A stretch of 64,000 nt of DNA from Sthenelais limicola (GCA_942159475.1 OW804102.1:29952873-30016872); one strand, 5' to 3'; positions 31,637-43,489 are shown, numbered from the stretch's first letter. Notes: a model not told the origin generated them from the letters alone. Translations and numbers: made by a program.

Positions 31637-31959
31637 TTGTGGACCTTGAATTGCCTAGTATAGTGTCCAGCATAAGGGGCAATCTTTGCTACTAAGTGCC
31701 CATTGCATAATCTTCAGCGATCATCCTACATGCCTTCAGTGGTCTCGCAGAGCCAATTGCCTTGCAAAATGAAAATGCTCTCAATTGCTATTACAACCTG
31801 GCACAATTGTGTTTCCTTATGCAATATACCCATTAGTAGCCAGCATGTGAGTTTCAAATTACTTTGTATCTAACAATATATATGTAGTTTACCACGCCAC
31901 ATTACTAGGTATACAGCCTAGAGGCTTAGTTGGCAACTTTAATGCCACTTACATATAAT
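31637..31959. other. Unassigned non-coding stretch
   Basis: No supported feature. Confidence 0.35.
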
Positions 31960-32185
31960 ATGTGATGTGTTTCAGGAAAATGAGTCACAAGTCGCAAAAA
32001 ATGAATTTTGAGATATCATCATATTTGAAAGGGTGAGATTAAGCCGATTTAATGATAGTGATCAGTAAATAGATATTTCTATACTTTATATTTGTATATT
32101 TGAAAAGGAAAATGCAGTATTTCTGGGTGAACAATTACTAGTGAGGTAGCTAAATATACTCCATAGGACAACTTGTGATTTACGT
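31960..32185 (+). mobile_element. Family D MITE, right-truncated
   Basis: TATGTGATGTGTTTCAGGAA, AATGAGTCACAAGTCGCAAA and GAGATATCATCATATTTGAA, then CTGGGTGAACAATTACTAGT. It ends abruptly after the CTCCATAGGACAAC block. Confidence 0.78.
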
Positions 32186-32817
32186 GCTAGTAAAATGCTA
32201 TTTTAGCGCCGAAATTCAACTTTGTTACACAATAATGTTTTCTATTCATATTATTAAAGTATATGTAGTGTTATTTTGAAGAATCTTTCAAAATAGTTTC
32301 ACACTTGGGAAGTTCAAAAATTTGCTTTGACTGTCTCACTATTAAATGCATTGTCCTGTCAATTATAGCACTTAAACAAATGTCCCCTCTAGTCCCTCGG
32401 ACAAGCGTGAAATAATCTCGCAACCTATTCATTATTATAAGGCATCAAACGCACGTAACTGCTCTATCTTTACTACCCAGTGTACCAGGTTTATGAGTTA
32501 GCCTCAGTAGCCTCTCCCAATCCCCCTGTGTTACTTCACTGACAATTAATGCCTAATGTGCTCACTCATGTGGAAGTATGCTTCCATATTCATTATTTTA
32601 CATCCACCATCTTTAATGTAATGATGGGTTGAGGGGGAAAGTACTTCAATCAATTCTGCACTAAAGGACCCACGACCCACGGTAGAAATGGTTTGCAGTG
32701 TATGAAGGTGGGTGGGGGTTCGCAGGGTGGGGGTAGGGGGTTCATATGGCAGTAATAATCATCAAATAAAAAAATGTTTCCAGTATTTCTGGAACATTAG
32801 TAGCATTTTGTTACTTC
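32186..32817. other. Unassigned non-coding stretch
   Basis: A G-rich patch (GGGTGGGGGTTCGCAGGGTG then GGGGTAGGGGG) lies near 32710-32745, a potential G-quadruplex. No gene. Confidence 0.4.
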
Positions 32818-32975
32818 AGATGTAGATCAGATGTTAGGCACAGCAGGGGAGTGGGGAGAGCATATTATTCTGTATTGGATTATCACCCATGAGCCCTTAT
32901 CTTGATATGTAAATGTCCTCAATTGATTATAAGTTTCATTGTACACTGTGCATTGCTTGTTTCTAACTAAACAGC
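32818..32975 (+). repeat. Family T repeat, copy 2
   Basis: Matches 30255-30420 in order and spacing: TATTCTGTATTGGATTATCA, CTTATCTTGATATGTAA, CATTGTACACTGTGCATTGC. Moderate divergence. Confidence 0.55.
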
Positions 32976-33839
32976 CCTTCACTGAGGATTTGTTGCATCA
33001 AAATACTCAATACATGTACAAAAATAAAAAATGATATTACATTTTGATGAATGGAATGTGGGTGAACCCCCTCCCCACACGCACCCTATTCCCCAACTTG
33101 TGTGGATTGGGTGGGGATGGGTAGTAGAGGTGTGTGTGTGTGGGGGGGGGGTGTATTCATATTGACCTATGGTTAAGTGGATATTAATTTCATAAACTTT
33201 GATTAGTTATAAGAAACAAAATACAACAATTAGTATGACTCGAAAACCATTATAAGCATAGATAAGAATAAAGATGTATATTCTATGCATTGACAAGCCC
33301 TTCCAGTGTATCTTGAGTACATTTCATTCATTTAAAATATTCTCAGATAATAGTTATGTGTGTAAATATGCATTGTTTATGGTATGCATTCGTAACATAT
33401 GGCTGGTAAAATTCTCAATATTTTCAATATTCTTCCAATCATGGCCAAAGCGTGTAAATAGAATGTAAGTTTTGGCTTTGAATTCGCTGAAATAGACCAT
33501 AGATAGTTTTTAAATGTATGGGTTATATATGGCATAAGGGAAAAGTTATGACTAATTGCCAATAGCACAATACATCCCCTAAGCCCAGTCTTTTGGGAGA
33601 GACATAACAGGATTCAATCTACTGCCCCTTGCCTATGTACATGTGTATAGACAACCTCAGACAGGCACGATCTTGACCTCTCCAGCCAAGAAGACTTATT
33701 CTAACAAAAGCTTTTCCTGCAGACACATGTAGTAAGGGGAGTTAGACTCCCACATCCTGCTTAATGCTAGCTGACCTTTGATTTCTGTGGTATCGGGTCA
33801 GCATTTGAGCACTATTTTAGATGAACTATAAGTATTTCG
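32976..33839. other. Unassigned stretch with GT/G run
   Basis: TGTGTGTGTGTGGGGGGGGG occurs near 33131-33150. The remainder is AT-rich without coding support. Confidence 0.4.
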
Positions 33840-34395
33840 TTATAAGCAAATTTAACTACAAATGCTACAAATGGGCCATCGCCGGGCCCAAGACAAAAGA
33901 AATATTGACCTTAGAACAATAAATACGAGAAATTTCAGAGATGGTAAAAAAATCCTGAAACACGATATCCCAAAAACTGAACAGATCAGAAAGTCGATAT
34001 ACCATCAATTACCATATTCTTGGAATAGGCTCCCGGCAATGGCTCATAAACAAATTGATTACAATACCTTTTCACTAAGTGCGAAAAATGTATATGTCTG
34101 GAATGATGAATATTTTATATGAGTATGTCTGAAACATCAAGCGAAAGAAAGATAGAATCACTTTTGTGTATTATCTAATGGTGCCAAATTGTTGTTACTA
34201 GTTACATGTAAAAATAATTACTTAAGACATTCTTGTAGCGAACCTCAGCAGTCAATGACTGAGAGGGAGTAAACCTACATCATAAAATACAAAATATGCT
34301 AATGAGGTGCCCGAAGACCTCCCTATTGTTCGGAGAAATCTTCGATTGGCAGCAAGTCTGCAAATAAAAGTATACCAAACCAAACCAAACCAAAC
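33840..34395 (+). pseudogene. LINE 3' fragment: C-terminal RT tail, UTR and AACCA tail
   Basis: An 86-codon open piece (33862-34122) carries the C-terminal signature of CR1/L2-type LINE ORF2: TRNFRDGKKILKHDIPK, then HQLPYSWNRLPA and a final SAKNVYVWNDEYFI before the stop. About 270 bases of 3' UTR follow, ending in a tandem ACCAA tail (34374-34395). The endonuclease and polymerase parts are missing, so this is a 5'-truncated insertion. The fragment at 54029-54610 is homologous but has a different tail sequence. Confidence 0.72.
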
Positions 34396-35212
34396 TATTT
34401 TAATTGGTAGAAACCTCCTATGAACAGAAAAGGATAGAGAATCGCTAAAAAAACATGTTGCAAAAGTTCGGAATGAATTGCCCCCTCCCATATAACAAAC
34501 ATAGAAACTTCGTCTATTTTCTGTAACTCTCTAAAAGCAAGACCATTGGATAGATAGCACGATGTAAACCCTGATGTATGTATGTTACAAATTGAGCAGT
34601 TGAAGTAATCACATTCACTCACTCATCGCGTGGAAGTCTATATGTATGTAATGAGAGTCTGTATAACGATCATCTATCAAACCATCTCACCATTACGTTT
34701 CTCTGACACAACCACCATCCCAATTAGGTATTAATCGAATCTTGTATGTAGAAAACTAAACACTTGTCAAATATATTTCATGAAGTAAAGTTGTAAAGTA
34801 TACTCAGGGTAGGACGAAAAACGACCAAAAGTTCGAGACAACTTTATAAAAATGTACATGAAATAAAAACTTGTGAAGAAAAAAAATGTTATTTAAACAT
34901 ATCACAACCCCATCACATCCCCATTGAACGCAGCCGAGGGCACATTCCTACTGATGTTACGAGGCATTTAGTGCTCCGATGTTTATCCAGTTATCCAGTA
35001 CTTTGTCTCTGCACTAAATAGGCTTGACATTATCGGCGGCAAATTACATTCGATCATTGTAATTTGATCCTTTTTCTACAGTCTGCCGCCATTTCACTTG
35101 GCCTTTATTTGCAACCGCGAGAAGTTAGAGACATTCCCGATTTTGAATTAGTTTGAACAACTGCGTCTTTGAATAGCGGGCTGCATGGGTTGGTGGCTTG
35201 GGTTTTGGATAA
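34396..35212. other. Unassigned non-coding stretch
   Basis: Minus-strand open frames at 34252-34622 overlap the LINE UTR and are not convincing genes. Nothing else supported. Confidence 0.35.
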
Positions 35213-35447
35213 GGGTCAGATCCTCAGAAAATATACAGTTGGCAGATCTACACATTTAGTAAATTCTGCTTAATTAGACTAAAAGATGCTCAACAGTATG
35301 TATATGTTAATATATTTGATGTTGCCCTGATTTAAACAATCTGTTTGTTTATGTTGAACTGTATTTCGACCCTCACTTTTGTCTTAAATTTGGATCATTT
35401 GAGAGGATTTGTGAAGGCGAATTGTATATTTTCTGGCGATTTCACCC
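35213..35447 (+). mobile_element. Family A MITE, A2 variant
   Basis: Starts GGGTCAGATCCTCAGAAAAT and ends TATTTTCTGGCGATTTCACC then C. It has GTTTATGTTGAACTGTATTT and TTGAGAGGATTTGTGAAGGC. Confidence 0.9.
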
Positions 35448-35749
35448 ATAACGATGCACGAGTAGTGAGTCCAAACCCTGGTAAAGTGCCCTACCCTCCG
35501 CCTCAAAGGCTTAGTGAATGACTGGCTTTCAGAAAGGGAACAGAAAATGGGCCGCTCATCAAATGATAAGTGCAGCTTTATTATAACTCTACAAATACCC
35601 ATGTCAACTGATATAGCCCTGGCGATTTTGCGCAGCAGAAGACTATTTTGCACTAGATTATGTGAGAACCGCGTGAGAATCGGCGTAGTGGAACAGGCCT
35701 TTTAGTATGAGAGTTTTGGTTCCACTGAGATGTACATGGATGAATGTAT
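35448..35749. other. Unassigned stretch with a family L half
   Basis: At 35626-35702, GATTTTGCGCAGCAGAAGAC through TGAGAATCGGCGTAGTGGAA matches the right arm of the family L element at 59320. Its left arm is not visible. Confidence 0.45.
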
Positions 35750-36013
35750 GTTCATTGATATTGATATTTGATATTGTATTTTTGAAAAATAAAGTTTGCA
35801 ATATTTGTGGGTGGGTAATTACCAGTAGATTTACTAAATATACTCCATAGGAAGACCTCCGAAACACAAAGATATAATTAATGAGATTTGGTACATAAAT
35901 TCATATCACTTAGAGTATCAAAAGTGAGAACATTGCAACAAAGAGATCTTGTGAATAAATCATTTTGGATAATCTCATTTTAGCGACTTGTGACTCATTT
36001 TCCTGTCACACAT
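35750..36013 (+). mobile_element. Family D MITE, left-truncated
   Basis: GGTGGGTAATTACCAGTAGA, AAGAGATCTTGTGAATAAAT and the right terminus TAGCGACTTGTGACTCATTT then TCACACATTACA. Confidence 0.75.
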
Positions 36014-36108
36014 TACAAATGTGTCATGTAAAGAATGCATGGAAGGACACATATTATCTACCAGTGGTCGATGGAAGAACAGACTTCAGACATACACCTT
36101 TAAAAGCT

Positions 36109-36322
36109 GGGTCAGATCATCAGAAAATGTACAACTCCCTTTCCTAATCCACTCAAATAACCAAGATCTAAGAGGAATTCTAGGGTCAAAATACATTTCA
36201 ACATAACCGAACCGACTTAAATCAAGCCAATGCCAAATACATACAATTTACAGATTTGGCAGAATTTATTAAATGTGTGGAGCTAGGGCCTACTGATTTT
36301 ACATTTTCTGACGATCTGACCC
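36109..36322 (-). mobile_element. Family A MITE
   Basis: Starts GGGTCAGATCATCAGAAAAT and ends ATTTTCTGACGATCTGACCC. The interior carries TACATTTCAACATAACCGAA and a small deletion near the TTACAGATTTGGCAGAATTT block. Confidence 0.9.
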
Positions 36323-36778
36323 AGCTACATTTTCCTGGGCCTGGACTGCAAAATAGAGGAGTTAGTTCTACCCTATATGTTCACAAACTCATCGAAGAAT
36401 CAAGAACATCAAGAACTCCATTCTCTTACTCATCCCAGACAGACTTTAGTTGGAACAGCCACTTTAAGGAGGCCCAGGAGACCGAGACGGAGAGAACCTG
36501 GAGAAGGCAGTGTTTAGTCATCACCTGGAGTAGGGGGGGGGGGGCGCCCATGCCTGACTGGTCTCCTGGCAGACCATTGTATTAAGTACCTTCATAAAGA
36601 CATGAAAGGGGCAACACTCAGGCATCGATGCTGTACTCACTCCTGTCTGCTACAAAAACAAAGTCTGCACTCTCTCACGGTGAATACAATAACTGCTTGA
36701 AATAACAAGCTGACATGCGCTGGGGGATACATAGGTGGGGAGGCAGGAGGGTTTAGGACTCCCCATTGCTTAGTATAA
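36323..36778. other. Unassigned, GC-richer stretch
   Basis: An open frame crosses it (36256-36585) but begins inside a MITE and ends in a G run, so I do not call it a gene. The GGGGGGGGGG run is near 36533-36543. Confidence 0.35.
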
Positions 36779-36886
36779 GGGTCCGATCGTCAGAAAATGC
36801 GCAATTGGCAACTCTGCACATTTAGAAAATACTCTACACATTTAGAAAATTCAGCTAAATTAGGCTGAAAAAGTAATGAGTACCGG

Positions 36887-37613
36887 TGTAGCAGTTCTAA
36901 TGTACCCCCCATCAGATGTACCCCCCGGTATAACTAACCTAGGTCTAATGTACCGGGGGTACATTTGACCTAGGTCCAATGTACCCCCGGGGGTACTTTA
37001 GACCTAGGTTGGATATACCCCCTCCAGTTTTAATGTACCCCCGGGGGTAAAATAGACCTAGGTCAAATGTACCCCCACCAGGTTCAAAGTACCCCAAAGG
37101 GGGAAACTAAACCTAGGTCTAATATACCCCAAATATTTGAAAATAACCAAGTACTGATCGAAACATTAATTCTTTAAATTATGACAATAAAAGTAATAGT
37201 ACATACCTAATAGTCAGAACTGAATAGATTTTAGTAATGAATTATTGTGATATGAGAAAAGTATTTAATTCAGGATATGAATTACACAGAGTGCTGTTCT
37301 CATCACATCCTGTAGCATTTTATTAGATATTAAATTATTGACATAATATTATAATAGTGACAATTCTACTTTTAGGCATTACATAGAGCAAAAATCGTAA
37401 ATTCCAATCTACAATAGTCCAATTCAATTTTAAATGTGGGGTTGTAGCATAATCCTAATTTGAGGCAAGTAATGGAATCAATAGAATTTACAAAATCCAA
37501 GATTATCAAAGAAACAAAGGGGGGTAATTTGAACCTAGAGGGGGTCATTTAAACCTGAGGTCTAAATTACCGGGGGGGTACATTAGATCGGGGGGTAATT
37601 TAGAACTGTTACA
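36887..37613 (+). mobile_element. Family B non-autonomous DNA element, copy 1
   Basis: Terminal inverted repeats TGTAGCAGTTCTAATGTACC (left) and TAATTTAGAACTGTTACA (right), flanked on both sides by CCGG. The left third is an array of CCTAGGTC and TACCCCCGGGGGTA palindromes alternating with short AT spacers; the right end mirrors it more simply. 727 bp, no open frame of note. Nearly identical to 45482-46210. Confidence 0.9.
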
Positions 37614-37647
37614 CCGGGTATATCTGAGTATACACTCTATACGCGTC

Positions 37648-37678
<31 letters not shown>

Positions 37679-39335
37679 AACGTTTTTTATTCTTACATTC
37701 AGATAGGTACATCTAGATGTTTCCATCAAATTTCGTTTGTATCCTATACATAACTTTCCATATTATACTTTCTACACAACAATAATGAAAAATAAGATAT
37801 ATTATATTATCAATGAAACAGGTATAAATTCTACGTTCTGATAATCAACATATATACAGTATGAATATATAAGTATTAATGTGCTGATACACTAGGCAGT
37901 TGAGTTATATCACATAGTTGTGTGTGACTACAAGTATAGCATATTCTCATTTTATATTTTACATCTTTTATAGCATATATTCTTATTATATAGTCTATTG
38001 ACTATTGGTGTGCTTACCTATGTACCAGGTCATAATCTTAAACTATACATGTGTTAGTAATGGGACATCCCTATATTGTAAGTTCCATAATTTACTGTGG
38101 TTTCTTTATGATGTAGTTGATTATTTCTGTATATGCCAGTTGTATATCAGTGTATATGGGTGTAGTTTCATACAAAACCGCACTCCTGATATGCTATATT
38201 ACATTGCTTATATTTATTTGTGAACATAATATATTCTGGTTAGGCCGTCAGTTTCATACAAAACCTTTCGGCTGGGCTTGAGGTGTTGTTATTAGAAGGA
38301 AATGCTTAAATAAATAATTTGTTAGTATATTTTTATCTTCAATTGTTTGTATATTGGTGGGCAGCTTATTCCATTCTCGGATGGCTCTATTATGAAAATT
38401 TTGATAGAGTTTTTCAGTTCTATAAGTGATTTCCTTAATATTTCTTCTATTCTGTGAATACCTGGTTTGTCTTGTTTTCTTTATTATATTATTTTTATTT
38501 TGGGCTATGTCAAATGCATATTGTATCAGATGCAATTTCCGCCTATCCACCAGTGGTAATAGTCCTAATTCTTTCTCATATTTAGTAGTGTTGGTTCTTT
38601 TAGGTAATTTTCTTATTATTCTAATGGCTCTGTTTTGTATTATCTGCAGTTTATCAGTTAGTTTTTTTGTACAGGAGTCATAAAATATATCTCCATAGTC
38701 GATTAGTGGGAGAATAGTGGTTTTAAAGATTAGGGATGATATTGGGGCTGTTAGAGCTTTCCTGATTTTTTGCAATTGGTAAGTTCTGTGGTTTGCATTA
38801 GACATTGCTTGCTGGATTTGTTTTTTAAAGGTGAGTGTATTATCTATGTGCACTCCTAAATATTTATATGTTGTGACTGGCTCTAGCTCTTCATTTTGGA
38901 TTGTGTATCGGATGCTTCTGTTGTTATCATTTTTATTTCTCATAGGCTGTATAATCATACTGTTTGACTTTTTTGCATTAATTGTTATTTTATTTACCTT
39001 ACACCAGTTCTCTAGTTTGTTTAGATCTTCTTGTAACAGGATTGATTTATGGTTAGTTGATGTCTCCGTATATAATATAGTATCATCAGCGTACATTTGC
39101 CAAGACTATTGTTGATATTATGGGGTAGGTCATTTATGTATAAGAGGAACATTAATGGTCCTATTGTGGTTCCTTGTGGTATTCCGCAGGAGATTTTGCT
39201 GGCTGTGGACTTAATATTATTACATAGTGTTTGCTGATAACGATTTTCAAGATAATTCTTTAATAATTTATTTAGGCCTGGTGGTTCACAGTGTCGAATG
39301 CCTTTCTTGTAGGCAGCGGCTTTCCATAGGGTTAA
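37648..39335 (-). pseudogene. 5'-truncated LINE with RT remnant and GTT-repeat tail
   Basis: On the minus strand, KAFDTVNH (RT motif A) appears near 39300, a frame-disrupted LNKLLKNYLENR leads to GIPQGTTIGP (motif B, about 39160-39190), then after another frameshift near 39096 YADDTILY (motif C) and 280 open codons. These include YKYLGVHIDN, LPLIDYGDIFYDS, RAIRIIRKLPKR and REWNKLPTNIQ, to the stop at 38254. The 3' UTR ends in (AAC)n, seen as GTT repeats at 37648-37678. No endonuclease part. Two frameshifts make it dead. Confidence 0.85.
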
Positions 39336-39376
39336 CCGTTGAGGGCTCAGATGTTTACTGCCTCCAGGACGCGTAT

Positions 39377-39510
39377 GGGTGAGGTTTTAATAAAATGTAC
39401 CATTGGCAGCTGCCCACATTTAGGAAATTCTGCAAAATCAGGCTGCAATTTTGTCAATACTAGGTAAATTCGAGAATATTCGGCATTGCATTGATTCTAG
39501 CCATCTGTTC
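39377..39510 (+). repeat. Family A MITE, left half
   Basis: GGGTGAGGTTTTAATAAAAT, CCATTGGCAGCTGCCCACAT and TCGAGAATATTCGGCATTGC through AGCCATCTGTTC, where another A copy begins. The right half is absent. Confidence 0.8.
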
Positions 39511-39744
39511 GGGTCTAGACTATCAGAAAATGCACAATTCAACTTCGTCAATCTTCTCAAATAACCCACATTTCAGACGAAAATAAAGTTCAAAATAGAG
39601 CTCAACCTAGCCAAACAGATTGCTAGAATCAATGCAATGGAGAATATACTCGAATTTACCTAGTATAACAAAATTGCAGCCTATTTTAGCAGAAATTACT
39701 AAATCTGTACAGCTAGCAATTGTAATTTTCTTAACATCTGACCC
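39511..39744 (-). mobile_element. Family A MITE, A1 variant
   Basis: Starts GGGTCTAGACTATCAGAAAA, has CAACTTCGTCAATCTTCTCA and TCGAATTTACCTAGTATAAC, and ends TTTCTTAACATCTGACCC. Joined head-to-head to the preceding half copy without spacer. Confidence 0.85.
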
Positions 39745-39893
39745 ATATACATAGAGTGTAGTTGGTATTGTGTTGATTTAAAATATCTGTTTTGCTATGT
39801 TAAACTGCATTTTGAAGCACATTTCTGTCTTAAAGAAAGGTTATTTGAGCGCATTGGTGAAGGCGAATGGTACATCTTCTGGTGACTTCACCC

Positions 39894-40214
39894 AGCCTCA
39901 CCTACATTCCCTTGTGCTTCCCCCTACACATATCACATGCCGTCAGCCTCAATGAAAAATGAAAACACTTAAAACCCTCCCCGCGCCTCCGGCTTTTCCT
40001 ATGTGTTCCTATCAGTCTTGTGTTGTAGAGAGAACGTATTTAACATAAACAACACCCAGGTTTATTTGATTATCTGGTATGTCTATTCAGACGAGGGTGC
40101 TTGTTTACAGTAGAATATAGAAAAACAATTGTTTTTTGCTGGAACATACTTCACGTATTTTGGAGTAGATTAAGTGATTATTATGTTTCAAGGTATTTTG
40201 TATTGACTCTATAT
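39894..40214. other. Unassigned non-coding stretch
   Basis: No supported feature. Confidence 0.35.
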
Positions 40215-40447
40215 GGGTCAGATCTTCAGAAAATGTACAATTTGTCTTCACCAATCCTTCCAAATAACTCACATTTAAGACAACAGATGAGCTTCAAAAT
40301 CCAGTTTAACATAACAGAACTGATACTTTAAATCGATGTGATACCATATATACTCAGATATATATCCGGTATTCATCATTTCTCAGCTTAATTTAGCTCA
40401 AGTGTAACGTTAGAGCCGCCAATTGTACATTTTCTGGAAACCTGACC
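40215..40447 (-). mobile_element. Family A MITE, A2 variant
   Basis: Starts GGGTCAGATCTTCAGAAAAT and ends ATTTTCTGGAAACCTGACC. CAGTTTAACATAACAGAACT inside. Confidence 0.88.
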
Positions 40448-42116
40448 AATATATGATGAACAGAAACACTAAGATATTGGTCAAAATGGTACATTTATGG
40501 GGGTTTATAAGTTAAGAAGTGTGTTCTCATATGATTTTAAGATGTTTCTCATATCAGTTCTGTGAAAAGCAATCCTTTGCAAAACTTTACATTATAATCC
40601 AATCCACTAAAATGCTAATTGAATACACATTACACATTCACTTATATATATTAATTTATGATTCAATTAGACTCGTGCTTAGATTTCAATATGACTCATA
40701 TAACTACGGTTTATAAACAATTGAGAAATAAAAGGTGACGTAACAGACTATAATTGATTCCCGATAGGAGTCCCTAAATAGATAGATACATATGGAGACA
40801 CTGGCAAAAATAGAACATCATTTGTCTCCCGAGCTACAAGAGCTAAAAATAGTCGCAGTAAAAGCATTGGTGTTGCACAAAGAGCAACAATAGGTTTAGT
40901 GTGGCCAGGAGGAGGTATGAATACATAGACTTGTTGTTTATTATCATGTTTGCCTCAGATTAAGGCCATAGGCAGGGATCTATACTACTACACCATCGGA
41001 GAACAAGCTTGATGAAGTAATACATCTTGCTTTCATTTCTTTGAACGAACCCCATTGTTGCTATACAAACTGCCAATTTCTTTTGTAAAAGAAGATAATT
41101 ATAGATAGAACCTGATGAGAATGTGGTAGAAGAGACACTATTGCAATGTCCTCCATGTTTGTTTGTTTTGTGGCCCATGAGCCGATACGTGAGTGGGTTA
41201 CGGAAAAAAAACAAAAAACATTGAAGACAGTGCAATATTGTCCCAAGTTGCACATTCGAATTTAGGTTCTATATTTACTCCCACGTTGCTATGCTTACCT
41301 TATATGGGTATATTATATATGTTTACTGGGGACAGGAAGTCATACCACACGCGTTGAACTGGTGCAAATTACCACACTACTCCCACCCATACAAATAGCA
41401 TGTGGTACATACATCAACGTGTAGTAAATGTGTATTTCAAGCATGTAATATATTAATCATGGTATCCAATTTAATGGTATGTATGATCTACTCATATATT
41501 AGGTGTCCATCAATAAGGGATTAAAATGTCGTTTTTATATTTCATGGAAATTGTAGTTTGACGTGATAGAGGGAAAATAGGGATATATATGAGACATGGT
41601 AGATATCCATACAAATTCATGTTTGTGGAGGATATATAATTCACTGGTTTGTATTGAAAGTCTTACTGTATGTCCCCGTGAAACCTTTTCTCTGTGATAA
41701 TATTGGGTACAGGTGATATGAAGGTAAATGTACCACATACACACTGACTTCTACGCAGTCATGTTTGACAGATCTACTGTGCTGTATTATAGATAACCCA
41801 CGTGTCCTTGGTGTCAATATTAGCAACACGTAATGGGATAGACAGCTAGTCGCTAACAGTCTTGGTCATAACTATCAGGACCGAAAATGAAGTAATATAA
41901 CTCCAATTCCATTAGTGTCATTTCATATGAATGTTTTTTTTACGTGGGTGCATCTCTAGTACTGCTGGTAATATTCAGGGTCGTTATTATTCAGGAACTA
42001 TTGGCTGACATTGAGGTCAGGAAGAGGCCTCTCGATGTTGATAATACCCGAGGTGAAGTAAAACGTGTTAGCAACCTCTTATGGCCTGGTTCCTGTCCAA
42101 AATTCCTGAGATTAAT
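40448..42116. other. Unassigned non-coding stretch (1.7 kb)
   Basis: Several short open frames on both strands, none with family resemblance or conserved motifs. I see no repeat ends. It could be unique intergenic or intronic DNA. Confidence 0.35.
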
Positions 42117-42343
42117 GGGTCAGATTGTTAGAAAGTGTACAATTGGTGGCAGCTGTACACATTTAGTAAATTCTGCAAAATCTGGCTGCAATTTGGTCAA
42201 TACTAGGTAAATTCGAGACTTTTTAACATTGCATTGATTCTAGCAATCTGTTGAACTGTATTTTGAGCTTTATTTTTGCCTGAAATTTGGGTTATTTGAG
42301 GAGATTGGCGAATATGAATTGTACATTTTCTGAAAATCTGACG
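42117..42343 (+). mobile_element. Family A MITE, A1 variant with small deletion
   Basis: GGGTCAGATTGTTAGAAAGT at the left and ATTTTCTGAAAATCTGACG at the right. The TTGGTTAGGT block is missing between AGCAATCTGT and TGAACTGTAT. Confidence 0.88.
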
Positions 42344-42394
42344 CTAATTTGTTTCACCTATTTTGGGACGATTTCAACCATAGGCTATATCTTT

Positions 42395-42545
42395 AGCCAT
42401 TGACCTGAACGGTCCAGAGGTTATAAATATAACGACCTATGACAGAGACTAAATGGATTTATGACCTCCATTTTGGACCTGCTAGTGCACTGTTTGTTAC
42501 TAATCAATTAAACACTAAACAGTGCACCAGCAGCCCCAAAATGTC
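42395..42545 (+). repeat. Family E repeat with hairpin end
   Basis: AGAGGTTATAAATATAACGA, CAGAGACTAAATGGATTTAT and GACCTCCATTTTGGACCTGC. At the right, AGTGCACTGTTTGTTAC and its inverse AACACTAAACAGTGCACC form a hairpin. Confidence 0.6.
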
Positions 42546-42630
42546 GAGCATTAATCCTTCTGTGTATTTACTGAGAAAAACCTCTCACAGAGAAATCATA
42601 CATATCCAGGGGCACCCAGGTTTAAGTCAA

Positions 42631-43265
42631 ATGTGATGTGTCACAGAGAAATGGGTCACAAAAGATAGATTTTGAGATATGATCATATTTGAAAAGATGC
42701 CATCAAGCCGATTTCACTAGTGGTAAACTAATAAGTATTTCTCCATTTTAAGTTTGTTGTTTTTATTTTTGAAAAAAAAAAGTTAGCAATATTTCTGGGT
42801 GGACATTTACTAGTTAAGTAGCTAAATATACTCTATAAGATGACCTGAAAAAGTCATGAATACATTTAATACACTTTCTTCACATTTGGTATATGGGTCA
42901 GATTTTCCGAAAATGTACAATTGGCAGTTGTACACATTTAGTAAACTCTGCTTAATTAGACTGCAATTTCATCAATACTAGGGAAATTCGAGTATATTCG
43001 GCATTGCATTAATTCTAGCAATCTGTTTGGTTAGGTTCAACTGTATTTTGAACTTTGTTTTCGTCTGAAATTTGAGTTATTTGAGAAGATTGGCGAAGTT
43101 AAATTGTACATTTTCTGCAAATCTGACCCATATGTATTCATACTGCAACCAGCGTTAAGCACTCTAAAATGAAAACATTCCCACAAAGACATCTCATTAA
43201 AAAAATCTCATTAAAAAATATATATGTTGCGACTTGTCACTCAATTGTCTGTAACACATCACAAA
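42631..43265 (+). mobile_element. Family D MITE interrupted by a family A MITE
   Basis: Left end ATGTGATGTGTCACAGAGAA, right end TTGCGACTTGTCACTCAATT then TAACACATCACAAAT. The D interior is broken after CACATTTGGTATA by the A element at 42895-43129 and resumes TATGTATTCATACTGC, exactly as in intact D copies. Confidence 0.85.
42895..43129 (+). mobile_element. Family A MITE nested in family D
   Basis: GGGTCAGATTTTCCGAAAAT and TTTTCTGCAAATCTGACCC ends. Flanking sequence TATAT/ATAT compared with the uninterrupted D sequence supports a TA (at most 4 bp) target duplication, as for Tc1/mariner-type elements. Confidence 0.92.
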
Positions 43266-43489
43266 TTTGAAAAGAAAGTATCTTGATGACTCTAATTTTA
43301 ATTGATATGTCTGGCTCAAGAGTGGTGTCACAATTTCTATGTGCAAAAATCATGATCTTTTTGCCTATAGAAAAAGGTATCTAGATTAGCGAAAAATGAT
43401 GACAAGAACAGGGAAGAAGTCTCCTGAAAGACATTAACTCACTAAATTGTCAATTGGAGTTGTCATGTATGTAACAGACCCATAAAAAT

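Larger units (their letters stand above)
37631..39760. mobile_element. Block inserted in the split MITE, with 10-bp inverted ends
   Basis: TACACTCTAT (37631-37640) and ATAGAGTGTA (39751-39760) are exact inverses and sit exactly at the break in the outer family A element, consistent with insertion at a TA. The block contains a LINE fragment and two A copies. Whether it moved as one unit cannot be decided by eye. Confidence 0.4.
36779..39893 (+). mobile_element. Family A MITE split into three pieces by later insertions
   Basis: The outer element starts GGTCCGATCGTCAGAAAATG (36779), is interrupted by the B element after GAGTACCGG (36886), resumes with GTATATCTGAGTA (37618), and is interrupted again at about 37631. 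It finishes as TTGGTATTGTGTTGATTTAA through TTCTGGTGACTTCACCC (to 39893). The three pieces join in consensus order, which dates the nested insertions as younger. Confidence 0.75.

Noticed and set aside
34252..34622. Minus-strand open frames of 75-79 codons
   Set aside because: They overlap the plus-strand LINE 3' UTR and its ACCAA tail; no motif.
36256..36585. 109-codon open frame as a possible gene
   Set aside because: Begins inside a family A MITE, ends in a G run, no recognisable domain.
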